Source: Caulochytrium protostelioides (lineage: Eukaryota; Chytridiomycota; Caulochytriomycetes; Caulochytriales; Caulochytriaceae). Taken from it: 28,974 nucleotides of DNA. Shown here piece by piece: positions 7,883 to 19,816 of this stretch. Below the pieces are notes generated by a model that saw only the letters and a program-made list of their open reading frames with translations, did not search any database and was not told the origin of the DNA. Position 1 is the first letter of the stretch; every line of letters starts with the position of its first letter. The translations under genes were made by a program, and so were the position numbers. The stretch lies in NCBI GenBank assembly GCA_003615045.1, contig ML014326.1:1-28974 (forward strand). The letters run 5' to 3'.

Positions 7883-10800
7883 AGCGGCAGCGGTGCTGCC
7901 CGTGTAGCCCAGACCGCGGCGGGGAGGCGGCGTGACGGGCGACCGCGCCGAAGGCGAGCGGGACGGCGGCGGCGGCGACCGCGCCCATGTTTCGGGGGCC
8001 ATCGTCGAGCTGCGCGCGGCGCTGGGCGCCGGTCGCCGCGCGACGGCTTGGGCGGCCTTCGTGACCTTGAGCTTGAAGTCGACACTTTTGCTGAACGCGA
8101 CCTCGAAGCCGAGCACGTGGCCGAGGACGCGCTGGAGCTCCATGAGGATGAAGGCGGGCGGCTTCGAGCTCAGGGCGCGCTGGTCGATCGGGCCCTGGTG
8201 CGTGCGCAGGTAGCGTGCGCGCGGCGCCGGGCGGCGCGAGAGGAGGGCCTCGTTGGCGCGGGCGATGGCCGATGACTGCTGGCTGGTGTACCTGGTGCCC
8301 ATACTCGGGAGGTAGCCGCTGGGGTAAGCGGTCTGGGCGTGGGCCGCGTCCGGCGACGCGAGGGGCCGCCCGTTAGCATCGACGGGCGTGCGCACCAGAT
8401 AACAGTCGCCATGGGCGCTCATAGCGAAGGCGCGGCCGTAGGTGGTCGTCGCCATCGCCTCGTCGAACACGGCGCCGCCGGCGTCGTCGTCGTCGTCATC
8501 GCCATGCGGCATTCCCTTAAAGGAGCGGATGAGCTTCTTTTTCTTGGTCTTGCTGATCGTTGTTCCGCCCGGGCCGCTGTCGCGGCCAAGAAGCACGCGG
8601 CCGTCGCGGTCGAGCGCGAGACTGGTGCGCGGCTTGGGCTCGGCGCTCATCATCATTCCCTCGTCGTCGGTCTGGATGGCGCGCGAGTAGCGGCCGGCGG
8701 CCGGGCTCGGCGTGCGAGGCGAGCGGCCTCTGTCGTCCCGGCGGCTGCGTGACGACCGCGAAGCCGACGTCGTCGCCGTCGCGAACGTCTCGCCGCGACG
8801 GGACAGGTGCCGCGCGTCGAACGACTTGCGGAGTGGCAGCCCGTCAGCCTCCGGGATTAGCACCGTCGAGATCGGAGGCGGCGGCACGGGCGGCGCCTTC
8901 GTCCGCGACGGCGGCGGCGGCGCTGCAGCCGCGGCCGCCACGGCGGCAGCGCCGGTCCGGGCACTGCCGGCCGCACTCGCACTCGCAGTCGCACTGGTCT
9001 TTGCAGTGGTCTTCGTGCTTACCCTCGCCTCCAGGGCTCCCGCGTGGGCGCCACTCGTCCGACCGCGGCTGCCGCTGCGGTGGCCGCTGCTCTGCAGCAT
9101 CGCCGCGCGGGTGTCGCCGTGGCGGCGCGAGGACGCCGATTCGGTCACGACCGTGGTCGTGGTCTCCCGCGTCTGCGCCATGCGGTCCCCGCGGCTCGCG
9201 CCGGCTCGCGCCGTACTCTCCAGCGGCGCGATCACGCGCTTCGTCGTGTGCACCGGTGCCCGGAACACCGGCGGCGGCGACAGCGGCGACACGGACGCCG
9301 ACCGCGCAGGCGCTACAAAGGAGGTATGGCTGCTGCGTGCCGAGACGGCGGGCGCCGCGGGGGGCGGCGCCGAAGCCGCAGAGCCGGCGGCGATCGCCGC
9401 GGCCGCGGTGTTGGCGGCGGCCGACTGGTGCCGCTCCGTGCGGCGTTCCGCGGACGTGGACGAACGCGCGGTGTGCGAGGATGCCGCGTGGCGGCTGGCG
9501 TGGCCGTCGTGGCGGGCGGCCGATGCTGGGTGCGTCTGCTCCGCGCCCACCACCTCCGTCCGCGCTTCCGAGGCGCGCGTCTCGGCAGCCGTCTGGACCT
9601 CGGCGGCTGCCGCGGCTTCAGCGACGGCGGCCTGATCACCTTGATGACGAGCGTCAGAGACGGTCGACGCAGCCACGGCACGCGCCACGTGATCCTGAGA
9701 TGTCGTAGCCGACGACCCATGGCGGTCATGAACGGTCTCGACGGTCTCGATGGTTTCAATGGTTTCAATGGTTTCAATGGTTTCAATGGTCTCAATGGTT
9801 TCAACCATTTCAACCGTCTCAACCCGCTCCGTATGCTGCGCCGTTTCGGCGGCCCGCGCAAGGGCCGACGGGCTGTCCGCCGTCGCGGCCGTCGTGCTTG
9901 CAAACTCCGACGCGGACGTGAACGCGGACGCCGCGGCGTGCGCGGTCCTGCCCGGCGAAACCGGCTGAGCCACGTGTACCGCCGACGCGGCGGTGGCCTG
10001 CTCGGTCGCCTGCAGGCTGTCTTCGCGCGTTTCGGCCGGCACGTGGGCCTCCTCGAAAGCCGCGGCGGGCGGCGAAAGCGGCGGCGCCGCCGGCGGCGAG
10101 CCGACGACGGACGCAGACGGCCAGGAGTGCGCCACATCGCTCGCCGACTCAGCCACGGCGGCCGCGCTTTCCACGCTTGCCGCCGCTGTGGGCGCCGCGA
10201 TGGGAGTGGGCGCAGGAGGAGACGCAGGCGCAGACGCCGCGGCGCGGTGCCCCGCCGTGTGGTGCTCCGCCATTTCGGTCTCCAGCGACGCCACTGTTTC
10301 CGCGACCTCCGGCTCGGCGGCGCTCGGCTCGGTGAGTTCGATCGCAGGCACCAAACATGTCTCGGGGAGCGCCGTCTTCACGGACTTACCTGCGGTGGCC
10401 TCGGCCTCCCCATGGGCGTCGAGGACGATGCTGTGCGCATCCGACAGCGCCGTCTCGGCCGCGTCAGCAACGGCGTCGGCGTCGGCGGCGTCGACGGCGG
10501 GGGAGGGCGGGGACGACGAGCGGGCCGCGCCGCCAGCGACCGAAGCAAGGCTGCGTGTGTCGTCGTCGGCCGGCGCCGCGGCAGTGGAATCGACGTGTCG
10601 GCTCGCGGTCTCGAAGCCGGCCGTCAGGTGCGTCCTGGCGCTAAGCATTGCGTCGGGCGAGCTCGCCGTCGAAGCGACGGGCGCGGCGCGCTGCGTGTCG
10701 ATGGAGACGGCGGACTCGCAATCCGCAAGCGCCGCCGCCGTCGTTGCCGCCGTGGTTGTCGTTGTTGTGACGGTCGTCTCGACCCACTCGGTCGTCTCGG

Positions 10801-13800
10801 ACGTCAGGGTTCGGCGCATGCCATGCGCCATCGCCGTCGCGGCGTGATCGTTCGCCTCGACGGCCAGGGCATGATCGGTCACCGCCGACGCGTCGGGTCG
10901 GACGATGACCGCCTCGGTGATATCGGCCGCCTCGGCGCCGGCGTGGGACTCCGGCGCCGCCATATCGAACGCGCCAGACGCGCTGACAGATTCCATGTCC
11001 TCAGCAACGTCGACGGTGACGCCGGCATCGGCGGCGTGGCAGGACTCCATCACTTCCCTAGAAGCGGTGGACGCCACCGTCTCGTGAACGCTCACGGCGG
11101 CTGCGACAACGCTCTCGGCGTGCTCGGCGGCGCTCTCCGTCGTCGGAACATCGACGACCAGGTCGTGGGCCGAGTCAACGGCCGCCGCGGCGCCAGCTGA
11201 AGCCGCCGAGGTCGTCTCGAGATTGGAGACGGTCATGCCACGGACCGCCTCAGTCGCGCCTTCGGCGTCGGCGACCGCACCCATGGCCATGTCGGTCGCC
11301 GTGGTGGCGACGACGTCCAGGGCGGCGGCCGCTTGAGCCGTCGCGCCCGCGGCCACCTCCGCCACCGCGTCGGCCGCGGCTTCGGCCACGACCTCGACGG
11401 CGGCCACGACCTCGGTGGCGACCGTCTCCATGGCGGCACTGGCGGCATCGACAGCCGAGGCGACGCCCGTGACGACGTCGGTCATGACATCAGCGGCCGC
11501 GGCAGCCGCCGCGTGCGTCACGGCAGACGCGACCTCCGTGTGTTCGATGTGCGTGGACGCCGTCGTGTCTGTCATCCTTTCGATTGCCGCGGCAGTCATG
11601 TCAGCGGCGGCGGCGGCGACGACGGCAGCATCCACGGCGACAGCCTGTTCGAGCGTCGTCTCAGCTGCGGCCTCTTCGGCGATGACGATGGTCTCGGCTT
11701 TGTCGGTAACCGCGATGGCCTCGGCGCCATGAGAGGCTTCAGCCTCCGCCACCTCCTCGGCGGCGATCGAGTCCGCCCCTCTCATCATCATCACCGATTC
11801 GGACACCGCCACCGTTTCGGTCGACTGCTCCACCGCTTCGGCCGCGGCGACCGTCTCGGCGGCGCTAACGTCACGTGCCGACGCGGCGGCACCGTCATCT
11901 TCGGCTGCAGCATCCACGCCTTCCGAGGTCTCGGCCTCCATGTCGTCCGGCGGGGCGGCCGCCGCCAGCGCATCGGCGGCAGGGCCGAGGTCCACGTCTC
12001 GGACCTCCATGCTGCGATCGCCGTCCATGTCATGAACGGTCACCATCGATGTATCAGCCGCAGCGGCCACTTCGCCGGCTTCAATAGTCTGGACAGTCTG
12101 GACAGTCTCGACGATCTCGATCGTGTCGATCGAGGCGACTTCGGTAGCGGCCCTCTCGGTCACAGCCAGGGTCTCGTCGACCCCTTGGTCAGCGCGCGCC
12201 ATCGTCTCATATGCGTCGACGGTCTCAATTGTGGTTTCGACCGTGGTCTCCGTCACCGTTTCGACAGCGACGCCGGCATCGGCCGTCGCGGCAGCCATCG
12301 ACGCGGTCTCAACAAAGTCCGTGTCCACGGCGATGGCGGCCTGGACTATGGCCGGCGCCTCGGAGGCATCGGTGTGACCATCCGCGTCGTCGGGAGTAGC
12401 GTCGGCATGGGGAGCGGCCTCCGCCTCCGCTGAACGCAGCGCCGTCACCGTCTCAACGACCTCGACCGTCTCCACGACCTCGGTCTCCACGACCACATCA
12501 GCATTAGCGACGGCCGCGTCGATATCCACCGGCCCGGACGATGCTTCGGTCATCTCGGCAGATCGGGCCACGATTTCCTTGTCGATGTCGATGTCCGCCG
12601 CGGTCGCGGCGGCCGCAGTGGCCGTTTCGATCGCCAGGGCCGTCGCGATTTCGGCATCATCCGCCAGCTCAGAAGTAGCAGCAGCGGCGGTAGCAGCAGC
12701 TACGGCGGTAGCTACGGCCGCCGGGTCGACCTGCAGGGTCTCAGGAGCCAGGGCCTCGTCCGTCTCAGCGTCCATTTCCAACGCGCGAGGCGCGTCCTCG
12801 TCCTCGGCGGCGTCACACGAAACGATGGTTTCCACGATGTGCACCGTTTCCACGACATCGACGACGTCGACCGTCGCTGTCGCCGTCGCGCCGTCGGTGT
12901 TCACGTGCGTCGTGATGGACCGCGCGGCGACGACGGTCTCTGGCGCGCGGGCGTCGCCGCTCAGCGCATCAGTCGCCTCGGCCGCTTGGACCGTTTCGAC
13001 CGCTTCGATGGTCTCAATGGTCTCCACCGTCGTGGTCACCGTTTGCGTCACGTCGACGGCGTGGACCACGTCGCCCGCGGCCACCGATGCCGATGCCAGA
13101 CGATCGTCGGCGAGCGTAGCTTCGGCGGCGGCGGCGCCGTCTTCTGACACGACGTCGGTCGATGCCACGGTGGCGAAGGTCAGATCGGTCGATTGCATCG
13201 TTTCAAAGGTATCCGCGCGCTCGAGCGTCTGTGGGGCCGCGGCGGCGTCAGGAGGCACCACGGCGGCGTCTTCAGCGGCGTCTGCTACCGCGTCGATGCC
13301 CTGAGTCTCGTCCACGTGGGCCGCGGCGCTGGCGACCGACGCCGCCCGCGCATCGACAGCATCGATCACTTCGATGGCGTCGAGAGTGGCCATCGCGTCC
13401 GTGACTTCGACGGCTCCGTTGGTGTCGACGAGATCGACGGTTATGACTGATTCCATAGACGGCGTTTCTGCATCGGGAGATTCCCAGGGATCGACGGGCG
13501 AGTCAGCCGGACACGAAGCGGTGGCCTCAGCGAGCGTCTCGGCCGTTACAATCGTCTCGGCCTTCTCGACCATCTCGGTCGTCTCCGCCGCTTCGGTGGC
13601 CTCAGCGGCCGTCTCAGTGGTCATTTCGGTGATCATTTCGGTGATCGTCTCGATCGTCTCGATGGCCATGGCGCCCTCGGCAAACGCATCGCCGTCGGTC
13701 ACCGTGGCCGCAGCGGCATCCGCGGCGTCCGTCGCCGGCAGCGTCTCGAACGGACCCGCGCCGCCGTCGCGATCGATTACATCCGCGGACGACGCATCGG

Positions 13801-16800
13801 GACGGGACGCGTCCTGCATGGCGCTCGACTCGACGTCCGTCGCGGCGCTCATCGTCTCATTCAGCTCGACCGCAACCCGCACTGCGGTGGTCTCGAGCGT
13901 CTCCGTCGCGTGCTGCAGGGATTCTGATGCCACCCATGCAGGGGCGTCTTCTCGCGCCGCTGTCTTAGTCTCGGTCATGGTCTCGGTTTCGACGGTGGTC
14001 TGGACGGTATTCACCGTCCTCGTTTCCGTAGCCACCATATCGCCCTCGATGGCCTCGACGACCTCGACGAGATCGACGGTGGCATCGACGGCGGTATCAA
14101 CGGCATGAACAGTTGCGGCAGCATCGATGGCGTCCGAGGGCACATCGCCCATATCATGCACGGTCACCATGGACGCGTCCGCTGGGACGACCTCGGCCGC
14201 CGCCTCGCAGTCCATGGTCGCGGACACGTCGGCGGCAAGCAGCGCGGAACCGCGGGGTGTCACGGTGGCGGGGGGCCCGGTCGCTACGGGCTCGAACGCC
14301 TGGATCATGTCGGCCACGCTGCGTCGCTCCATGACCTCGACACCGTCGATTGTCTCGTCACGAGGCGTGGCGAGATCCTCAACGAATGCCGCGGCATCGG
14401 TCGTCTCGAGCGCTTCCACGGTCACCATGGTCTCAGTCACCTCAGTTGTTTCGATGGCCTCGGCCGACGGTAAGGTCGCGTCAAGGGCATCGAGCCTCAC
14501 GGCCGATTGCACGCCCACCTCGCCAACTGCTTCGACCGCCTCCGCAGTTGCCGTCGCGGTTTCAACCACCCGCTCGGTGTCCATCACGTCGGCCGTCTCC
14601 ATCGAAGCACACGTCTCGACCGTCTCAGTCATTTCGACTATCTCGACTGTCTCGACGGCAGCGTCCATCGTGCCAGCGACATCGACGGCGGCGTCGGCGG
14701 CCAACCCACGCGCCATCCCGGGCTCAGAATAATCGCCCATCTGATCGGACCCCGCGGTCGAGGCGGACGCCACGTCGTCCAGGTGGACGGCGGTCGTCTC
14801 GTCCGCGGCCGCGTCCGCCGGCTCGAGGGCGAGCGCCGACGCCCCGGCGACGGCCGCGACAGCATCCATCCCTGAGCTCGGAGCGTCTTTGGCTGCCGCC
14901 ACGGCTTCCGCCGCGTCGCCGCCCGCCGCGTGCGCCATGAACAGGACGGTCGTCTTCTGGACATCGTCCATATCCGCGGTGTCCGCGATCATCGTAGTGA
15001 CCGCTGTCGCAAACGGATCAGCGGACTTCTCGTTCGGTGTCAGCGCCGAGACGGACTCGGCGGCCGTGAGGTCATCGGGCGGGGCGGCAGCGGCGGCGGC
15101 ATCATCGTCAGCCACCACATCCGTTTCGATGTAGGTCGACTCGGTCAGCTGCACGTCCCTGGTCTCGAACGTCTCGACCATCCCCGTCATCTCCGTCGTC
15201 TCGGACGCCTCGATCATCTCAGCTGCTTCGATCATCTCAGCCAGCTCGGTCGTCTCGGCCAGCTCGGCCAGCTCGGCTTCCTCGGTCAGCTCGGCCGTCT
15301 CGGCCACCTCAATCGTCTCGACCATCTCGACCATCTCGGCCATCTCAGTCGTCTCAACTGACGTGGCCTCGTCCGATGCGGCCGGTGCATCACTGGCGCG
15401 GCCCGTGACGCTCGCGTAGAGCGGAAACCGGGTCGTCCGCTTGCCCTCACGCGCGGTCATGCGCTTGAAGGAGGTCACCGGATGCATCGCCGCCGAGAGC
15501 GCGGCTCCAAAGACGGTCCGGTCGCCCGCCGTCGGCTCGGCCGCCGCCGCCGCCGGCTCAGCCGGCTCAGCCGTCGCTGGCTCCGCACCCACCGCGGGTG
15601 GCGCCGTCGCCGGCGAGGATGAGATCGCCTCGGCGGTCTCGCCTGTGATCGGAGCCGAGACGGCGCCCGACGCCGTCGACGCCGCCGAGGTGCCGTAGCG
15701 GTTGAACCCAGCCAGGCACTTGATCAAGGCCGTCCGCTTTGAGGGGCGGCCTTCAGGCGCCGCCGGGGTAGGGGCCGCCGCCGCATCATCGGGCGCCGCC
15801 CGCGCCGCGTCGGCATCGTCGGCGTCGTCCGCCGCATCGGAGGACGTCGCTGACACAAAGGACGCGCCGTCGTCCGCAACCGTCTCGGCCCTCGCGGGCG
15901 CCATCAACTCGGCCGCTGCGGGGGCTGCGTCGTCAGTCGGTGCGATCCGCTCCGTTCGTTGGGCGATCTCAGGCGCTATGGCCGCGCCACCAGCGTCGAT
16001 CTCGTCGGCGACGATGGCTTCGGCGACGGCGGCTTCAGAGGCGAGGGAGAGCGATCGCTCGGATGGTGTCGCCTGCAGCGTCGCCGTGGCCACGTGGGTG
16101 TCATGGACGTCGTCCAAAACGATGTGCGCTTCGTATTCGCGTGCCTGGACGGCGACGACGGGGTCAGCGTCATGCTGCTCGGAAGCGATCTCGGCATCGG
16201 CATCGATATCGATATCGACATCCACGGCCCGTGTGACGCAAGCGGTCTCGACGGCGGCTTCCCGCACCTCCGCGTTCATTGTCATCACGACGTCGGTCAC
16301 GTCCGACGCGGCGTCAGCGGCGTGGAGCGTCGTCGTCTCAATGGTGTTCGTGGTCTCGACTCCCGCCACGGCATCAACGGTCTTGATGGTGTCAACGGTC
16401 TCAGAGTCGTGGACGGCCTCGGCTTCGGCCGTTTCGGCACCCCATTGGGCGACCTCGGCCCACGTCCGCTGTGACGTCGCTTCGGCCGCCGCGTCGGTTC
16501 CTCCGTGAGCGAGGGTCGCCGCCATGGTCGCCTCGATGGCGTTGACGTCAACCATGCCGTCGGTAGCGGCGGCGGCAACGTCCGACACCGCTTCAGCCAT
16601 GCTGACGGTCGCCGTTTCGGTCTCACGCATCCTTTCGGTCACGGCGCTGGCCGCTGTGGCAATCGCCGCGGTGACGGCTTCATCGCGCTGGATGGCGTCG
16701 GCCGCCGCATCGCCGTCGGCATCACCGGCCTCGACAGCAACGGCCTCGACCTCATCAGCGTCGACGCGGCTCAGCCGCGATGCACGGTCGTCGACGGACG

Positions 16801-18638
16801 ACTCGACGCACGTGTCAAACGAAAACAGACGGTGCTTCGCGGTGCGGGCGGCGAGCCGTTCCTCCGCCTCCGTCGCCTCGAGAACCTGCTCCGGGGCCGC
16901 GACCGTCCCATGAACCTCGGCGGCCTCTGCGGCGCGTGCGGCCTCCGTGGCTTGAACGGTCTCAATTGTCTCTGCAGTCTCTGCAGCCTCGACTTTTTCA
17001 ACAGTCTCGATAACATCGATGGCCTCCATAGTTCCCATGGAATCGACGGCCTCAACAGCCGCAACAGCGTCCAGAGTCTCGACAGCCTCAACGGTCTCCA
17101 CGTTGGTCACCGCCTCCAAGGTCTCCAAGGCCTTGGTTGTCTCCCAGGCCTCCACGGCAGGATGATGCATGGCGACCGCGGCGTCTAGCACCTCGCGAGT
17201 GTCCATCGCGACGGCGTCCTCGCCGTCGGCACCGTCCACGCTGGATGGATCGAATTCACCAGAGGGCTCCGGCGCGTCGATGTTGATGCCCGCGGCGGCG
17301 TCAGCATCAGCGTCGATCTCGAAGTCGATGTCTGGAGCCGCGTCGCGCCCCCCGGCGCTGCCGTCGAGCGCCACCTCGTCCAAGAGGGACAGACTGGTCT
17401 CGCCGATCTCGTCGAGCCCGTCAAGCTCGGTGCTGTACGGGTGCTCGTCGTCGCCCGACAGCATGAACGCCTCGCCCGTGTCCAGGTCCGTGCCGTCTTG
17501 GAAGCCGTGGCCAGTCAAGTCAGGCGAGCCGGCCGGCTCGCTCGGTGACCGGTCGGCGGCGTTCGGTGCGACGGCGTCCAGGCCGGCTTCCGCGGCGGCG
17601 TCGGCGGCGGCCTCCACGTGGGCGTCTGTAGGCGGGTCGGTGGCGGTTTCGGTCTGGATGACCACGGCGCGGGTCGTTGCGCGCGTCTCGACCGTCGCAT
17701 CGATGACATGTTGCAAGGTATGCTTGGCGGCATCGACCACCGCTGGCGCCGATGCCGCCGCCACCCCGTCGGCGACCTCGATGGCTTCGATGGACTCGAC
17801 GACCGCGGCAGCTTCGACGGTTGCGAGAGCATCACTCGTGTCGCTCGGACCGAGGACTGCGACGGTCTCGAGGGTCTCAAGAACGTCAACCGCTTCGTCG
17901 TTCGCGGCTCGTACCGATACCGGCGACTCTGCAAGCACCGACGACAGCCCGAGCGCGTCGACGTGAACGCTCTCGTCAGGCGGCGCGGCCAGCTCGACGT
18001 CGACGGCGCCGTTCGCCACGGCGTGCAGCTCCGTCAGCTCGGTCCCGTCGTCGTAGGTCTCCGTCTCGGCCTCCACCATCATCGCCGCATCCGTTCGGGC
18101 CGCAGACGCGTCCATGCATGGCGAACTCGGCGCAGCGGCCAGCGCCACCGCCGGATCGTCACCCGCGCTCTCAATGAGGATGTCGGGCGGGCGGTCGATC
18201 TCGGTCGCCGCAGCCACGACGGGCGGCGTCGCAGATGCCGCCAGCTGGCGCTGCGCTTGCCCATGCTCATGCCCGTGCTCGGTCTGAGACGCCATGGACA
18301 GCGCGCGCGACGAGGTCCGGACCATCGAAGCCGTCATCGAGACGGACGACCTCATGCTCCGCATCGTGGTCGTGGTCGACGTCGTCAGGGTGGTGGTTGC
18401 TGTTGCTGCGGCAGCGTCCGCATCGCTGAGGCGGGTGCTGGTGCTGGTGGCCGTCGCCGCCGTGGCGACAAGGGTCTGGGAGCGCGCGCTGAAAAGGCTG
18501 GGGGATTCCTCGCGGACGGTGGCGAGCAGCGCGGCGTCGCGGGGGTGCGGGCTCGCGCCGCCCGGCGGCGTCTCAGCCGGCGTCGGCGGGAACGCCGTGG
18601 GCGCCGTCTGGCCCTTGACGGGCCGTGGTGATGGCGAT

Positions 18639-18669
<31 letters not shown>

Positions 18670-19537
18670 TGCTGTCTGCCGCGACTGCGGCCGCCGCCAA
18701 CGCTTCCGCGTCCTTCGTGTCCGGCGGGGCCGCGGCCGCCACAGTTTCCGGTGGCGTGGCTTGGACCACCGTCGTCGTGGTCGACTTCGTCGACGGGGCA
18801 AAGTAGATGTGGCCCGGCACGAGCCAGGGATGGGCAATGATCTCGGCCATGGTGGCGCGCTGCTTGGGGTCCGGGACAAGCATGCGCTGCATGAGGTCGC
18901 AAGCCTTGGCGCTGATGCCCTCGGGGAAGACGAGCTCCGTCTCCATGATGTAGGTGTAGAGGCGGTTGATGTTGTCGCCGTTGGGGTTTTCGGGGTCGTC
19001 GTCGTAGGGGAGGTACCCGCATAGCATGGCGTAGAGGATCACACCGCAGCTCCAGATGTCGGCAGCTTCGCCGACGTAGCCGTCGGACATGACGAGCTCC
19101 GGCGCCGCGTAGCACGGGCTCCCGCAGGACGTCTGCAGCAGGTGATCCTCCTGAGTGTTGCTCATGTTGGCAAAGCCAAAGTCGGTGATCACAATGTTGC
19201 GGTCCTGGTCCAGCAGCAGGTTTTCCAGCTTCAGGTCGCGGTGGACGATGGCGTGGCTGTGCAGGTACTGCACGGCGCTGATGAGCTGCGCAAAGAAGCG
19301 CAGCGCCGTGCGCTCCTTCAGATACCGGTGCACCAGGATATACTCGAACAGCTCGCCGCCGCTCGCGCAGGACATGACCATCCCGATGGTTGACGGCGTC
19401 TCGATCACGTCGTACAGCTTGACGATGTGCGGGTGGTTCAGCTGCCGCAGAATGGCGATTTCGCGCATCAGCTTCGTGTGGCGCTGCTGCGGCGTGTCGG
19501 CCCATTCTGCGGCGGCGGCCCCGGCGGCCCCGGCGGA

Positions 19538-19575
<38 letters not shown>

Positions 19576-19816
19576 CCAGGATGGCGTCGCGCTTCACGAG
19601 CTTGATGGCGACCTCGGCGCCCGTGTCGCGGTGGGTGCCGAGCTTGACCTTGCCAAACTCGCCCTCGCCGAGGGTCCGGCCCAGACGGTAGGGGCCGATC
19701 ATGCTACGGAGGCCTTTGGCGCCGGCGCCAGCGCCAGCAACCGCGGAGCTCGCGCTGCTGCTGCTCTCCATCGAGTCGGCGCGATCGCGGCCGCGGCCGG
19801 CCGCCGTCGGCGCCAT
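7205..19816 (-). CDS. Giant Kin4/Kin1-type Ser/Thr kinase with acidic repeat region and split KA1 domain
   Basis: One open frame of 4203 codons. Residues 43-342 are a complete CAMK-like kinase domain: glycine loop GEGEFG (50-55), lysine AIK (72), helix-C Glu (119), HRDLKLEN (192-199), DFG (212-214), T-loop [14 protein letters not shown] with candidate phospho-Thr 229, and APE (238-240). The insert [16 protein letters not shown] is typical of fungal Kin4-type kinases. The C-terminus is a KA1 membrane- and lipid-binding domain in two parts: [20 protein letters not shown] and [15 protein letters not shown] (nt about 8185-8040), then [15 protein letters not shown] and [14 protein letters not shown] (nt 7340-7208). 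About 230 low-complexity residues separate the two parts. Most of the rest (nt about 9700-18100) is strongly acidic and built of E-x-hydrophobic triplets (ETV, ETI, EMV, ELA). Fungal relatives that I know are about 800-1200 residues. The nearest ATG start (19816) is used; upstream codons are non-ATG. The kinase call is firm; the role of the repeat region is unknown. The gene is convergent with LST8 and divergent from LEU2. Confidence 0.9.
9730..9828. repeat. 9-bp tandem array in the kinase gene, 11 units
   Basis: Eleven in-register 9-mers, with CAATGGTTT as the core (three consecutive exact copies at 9757-9783, and one more later). On the coding strand they encode E-T-I/V triplets, giving an unbroken ETIETI run. 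The near identity of the central units shows recent expansion. Confidence 0.9.
12026..12055. repeat. Dispersed internal duplication, copy 1 (encodes SMVTVHDM)
   Basis: This 30-base stretch matches 14150-14179 at most positions (24 of 30 by eye). Both encode the octapeptide SMVTVHDM in the kinase frame. It shows that segments larger than the 9-bp unit were also copied within the gene. Confidence 0.6.
14150..14179. repeat. Dispersed internal duplication, copy 2 (encodes SMVTVHDM)
   Basis: This is the partner of the stretch at 12026-12055, about 2.1 kb away in the same reading frame and orientation. The flanking residues differ, apart from shared Ala/Asp-rich character. Confidence 0.6.
15162..15359. 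repeat. 9-bp tandem array in the kinase gene, 22 diverged units
   Basis: Twenty-two consecutive in-register 9-mers of the general form NNCTCNRNC (for example GTCTCGACC, ATCTCGGCC, AGCTCGGCC). They encode E-x-hydrophobic triplets such as EMV, ETI, ELA and EMI. Divergence is greater than in the 9730-9828 array, and one unit encodes Gly instead of Glu. The register has been kept with no frame-breaking indel. Confidence 0.88.
18627..18668. repeat. 6-bp tandem repeat (GGCGAC) encoding Ser-Pro run
   Basis: Seven units of GGCGAC, with GAT variants at one end, encode alternating Ser and Pro on the coding strand. The run lies about 45-55 residues after the kinase domain. Such a run is a dense set of potential proline-directed phosphorylation sites. 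Confidence 0.88.
19542..19571. repeat. 6-bp tandem repeat (GGCGAC) inside the kinase N-lobe
   Basis: Five exact GGCGAC units encode Ser-Pro repeats between the AIK lysine strand (residue 72) and the helix-C glutamate (residue 119). With the following Ala/Gly-rich sequence this forms an insert of about 30 residues in a loop that is normally short. All catalytic residues on either side are intact. Confidence 0.88.

Noticed and set aside
9044-11200. A 718-codon open frame on the plus strand, antisense to the giant kinase
   Set aside because: It is Arg/Gly/Leu-rich and follows the complement of the acidic repeats, with no domain of its own. GC-rich codon use opens antisense frames throughout 7205-19816, so length alone is not evidence.
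12579-14732. Plus-strand open frames rich in Ser, Val, Ala and Thr across the kinase repeats
   Set aside because: They are the frame-shifted complements of ETV/ETA codons (GTCTCG units read as VS and similar). No start context or motif supports them.
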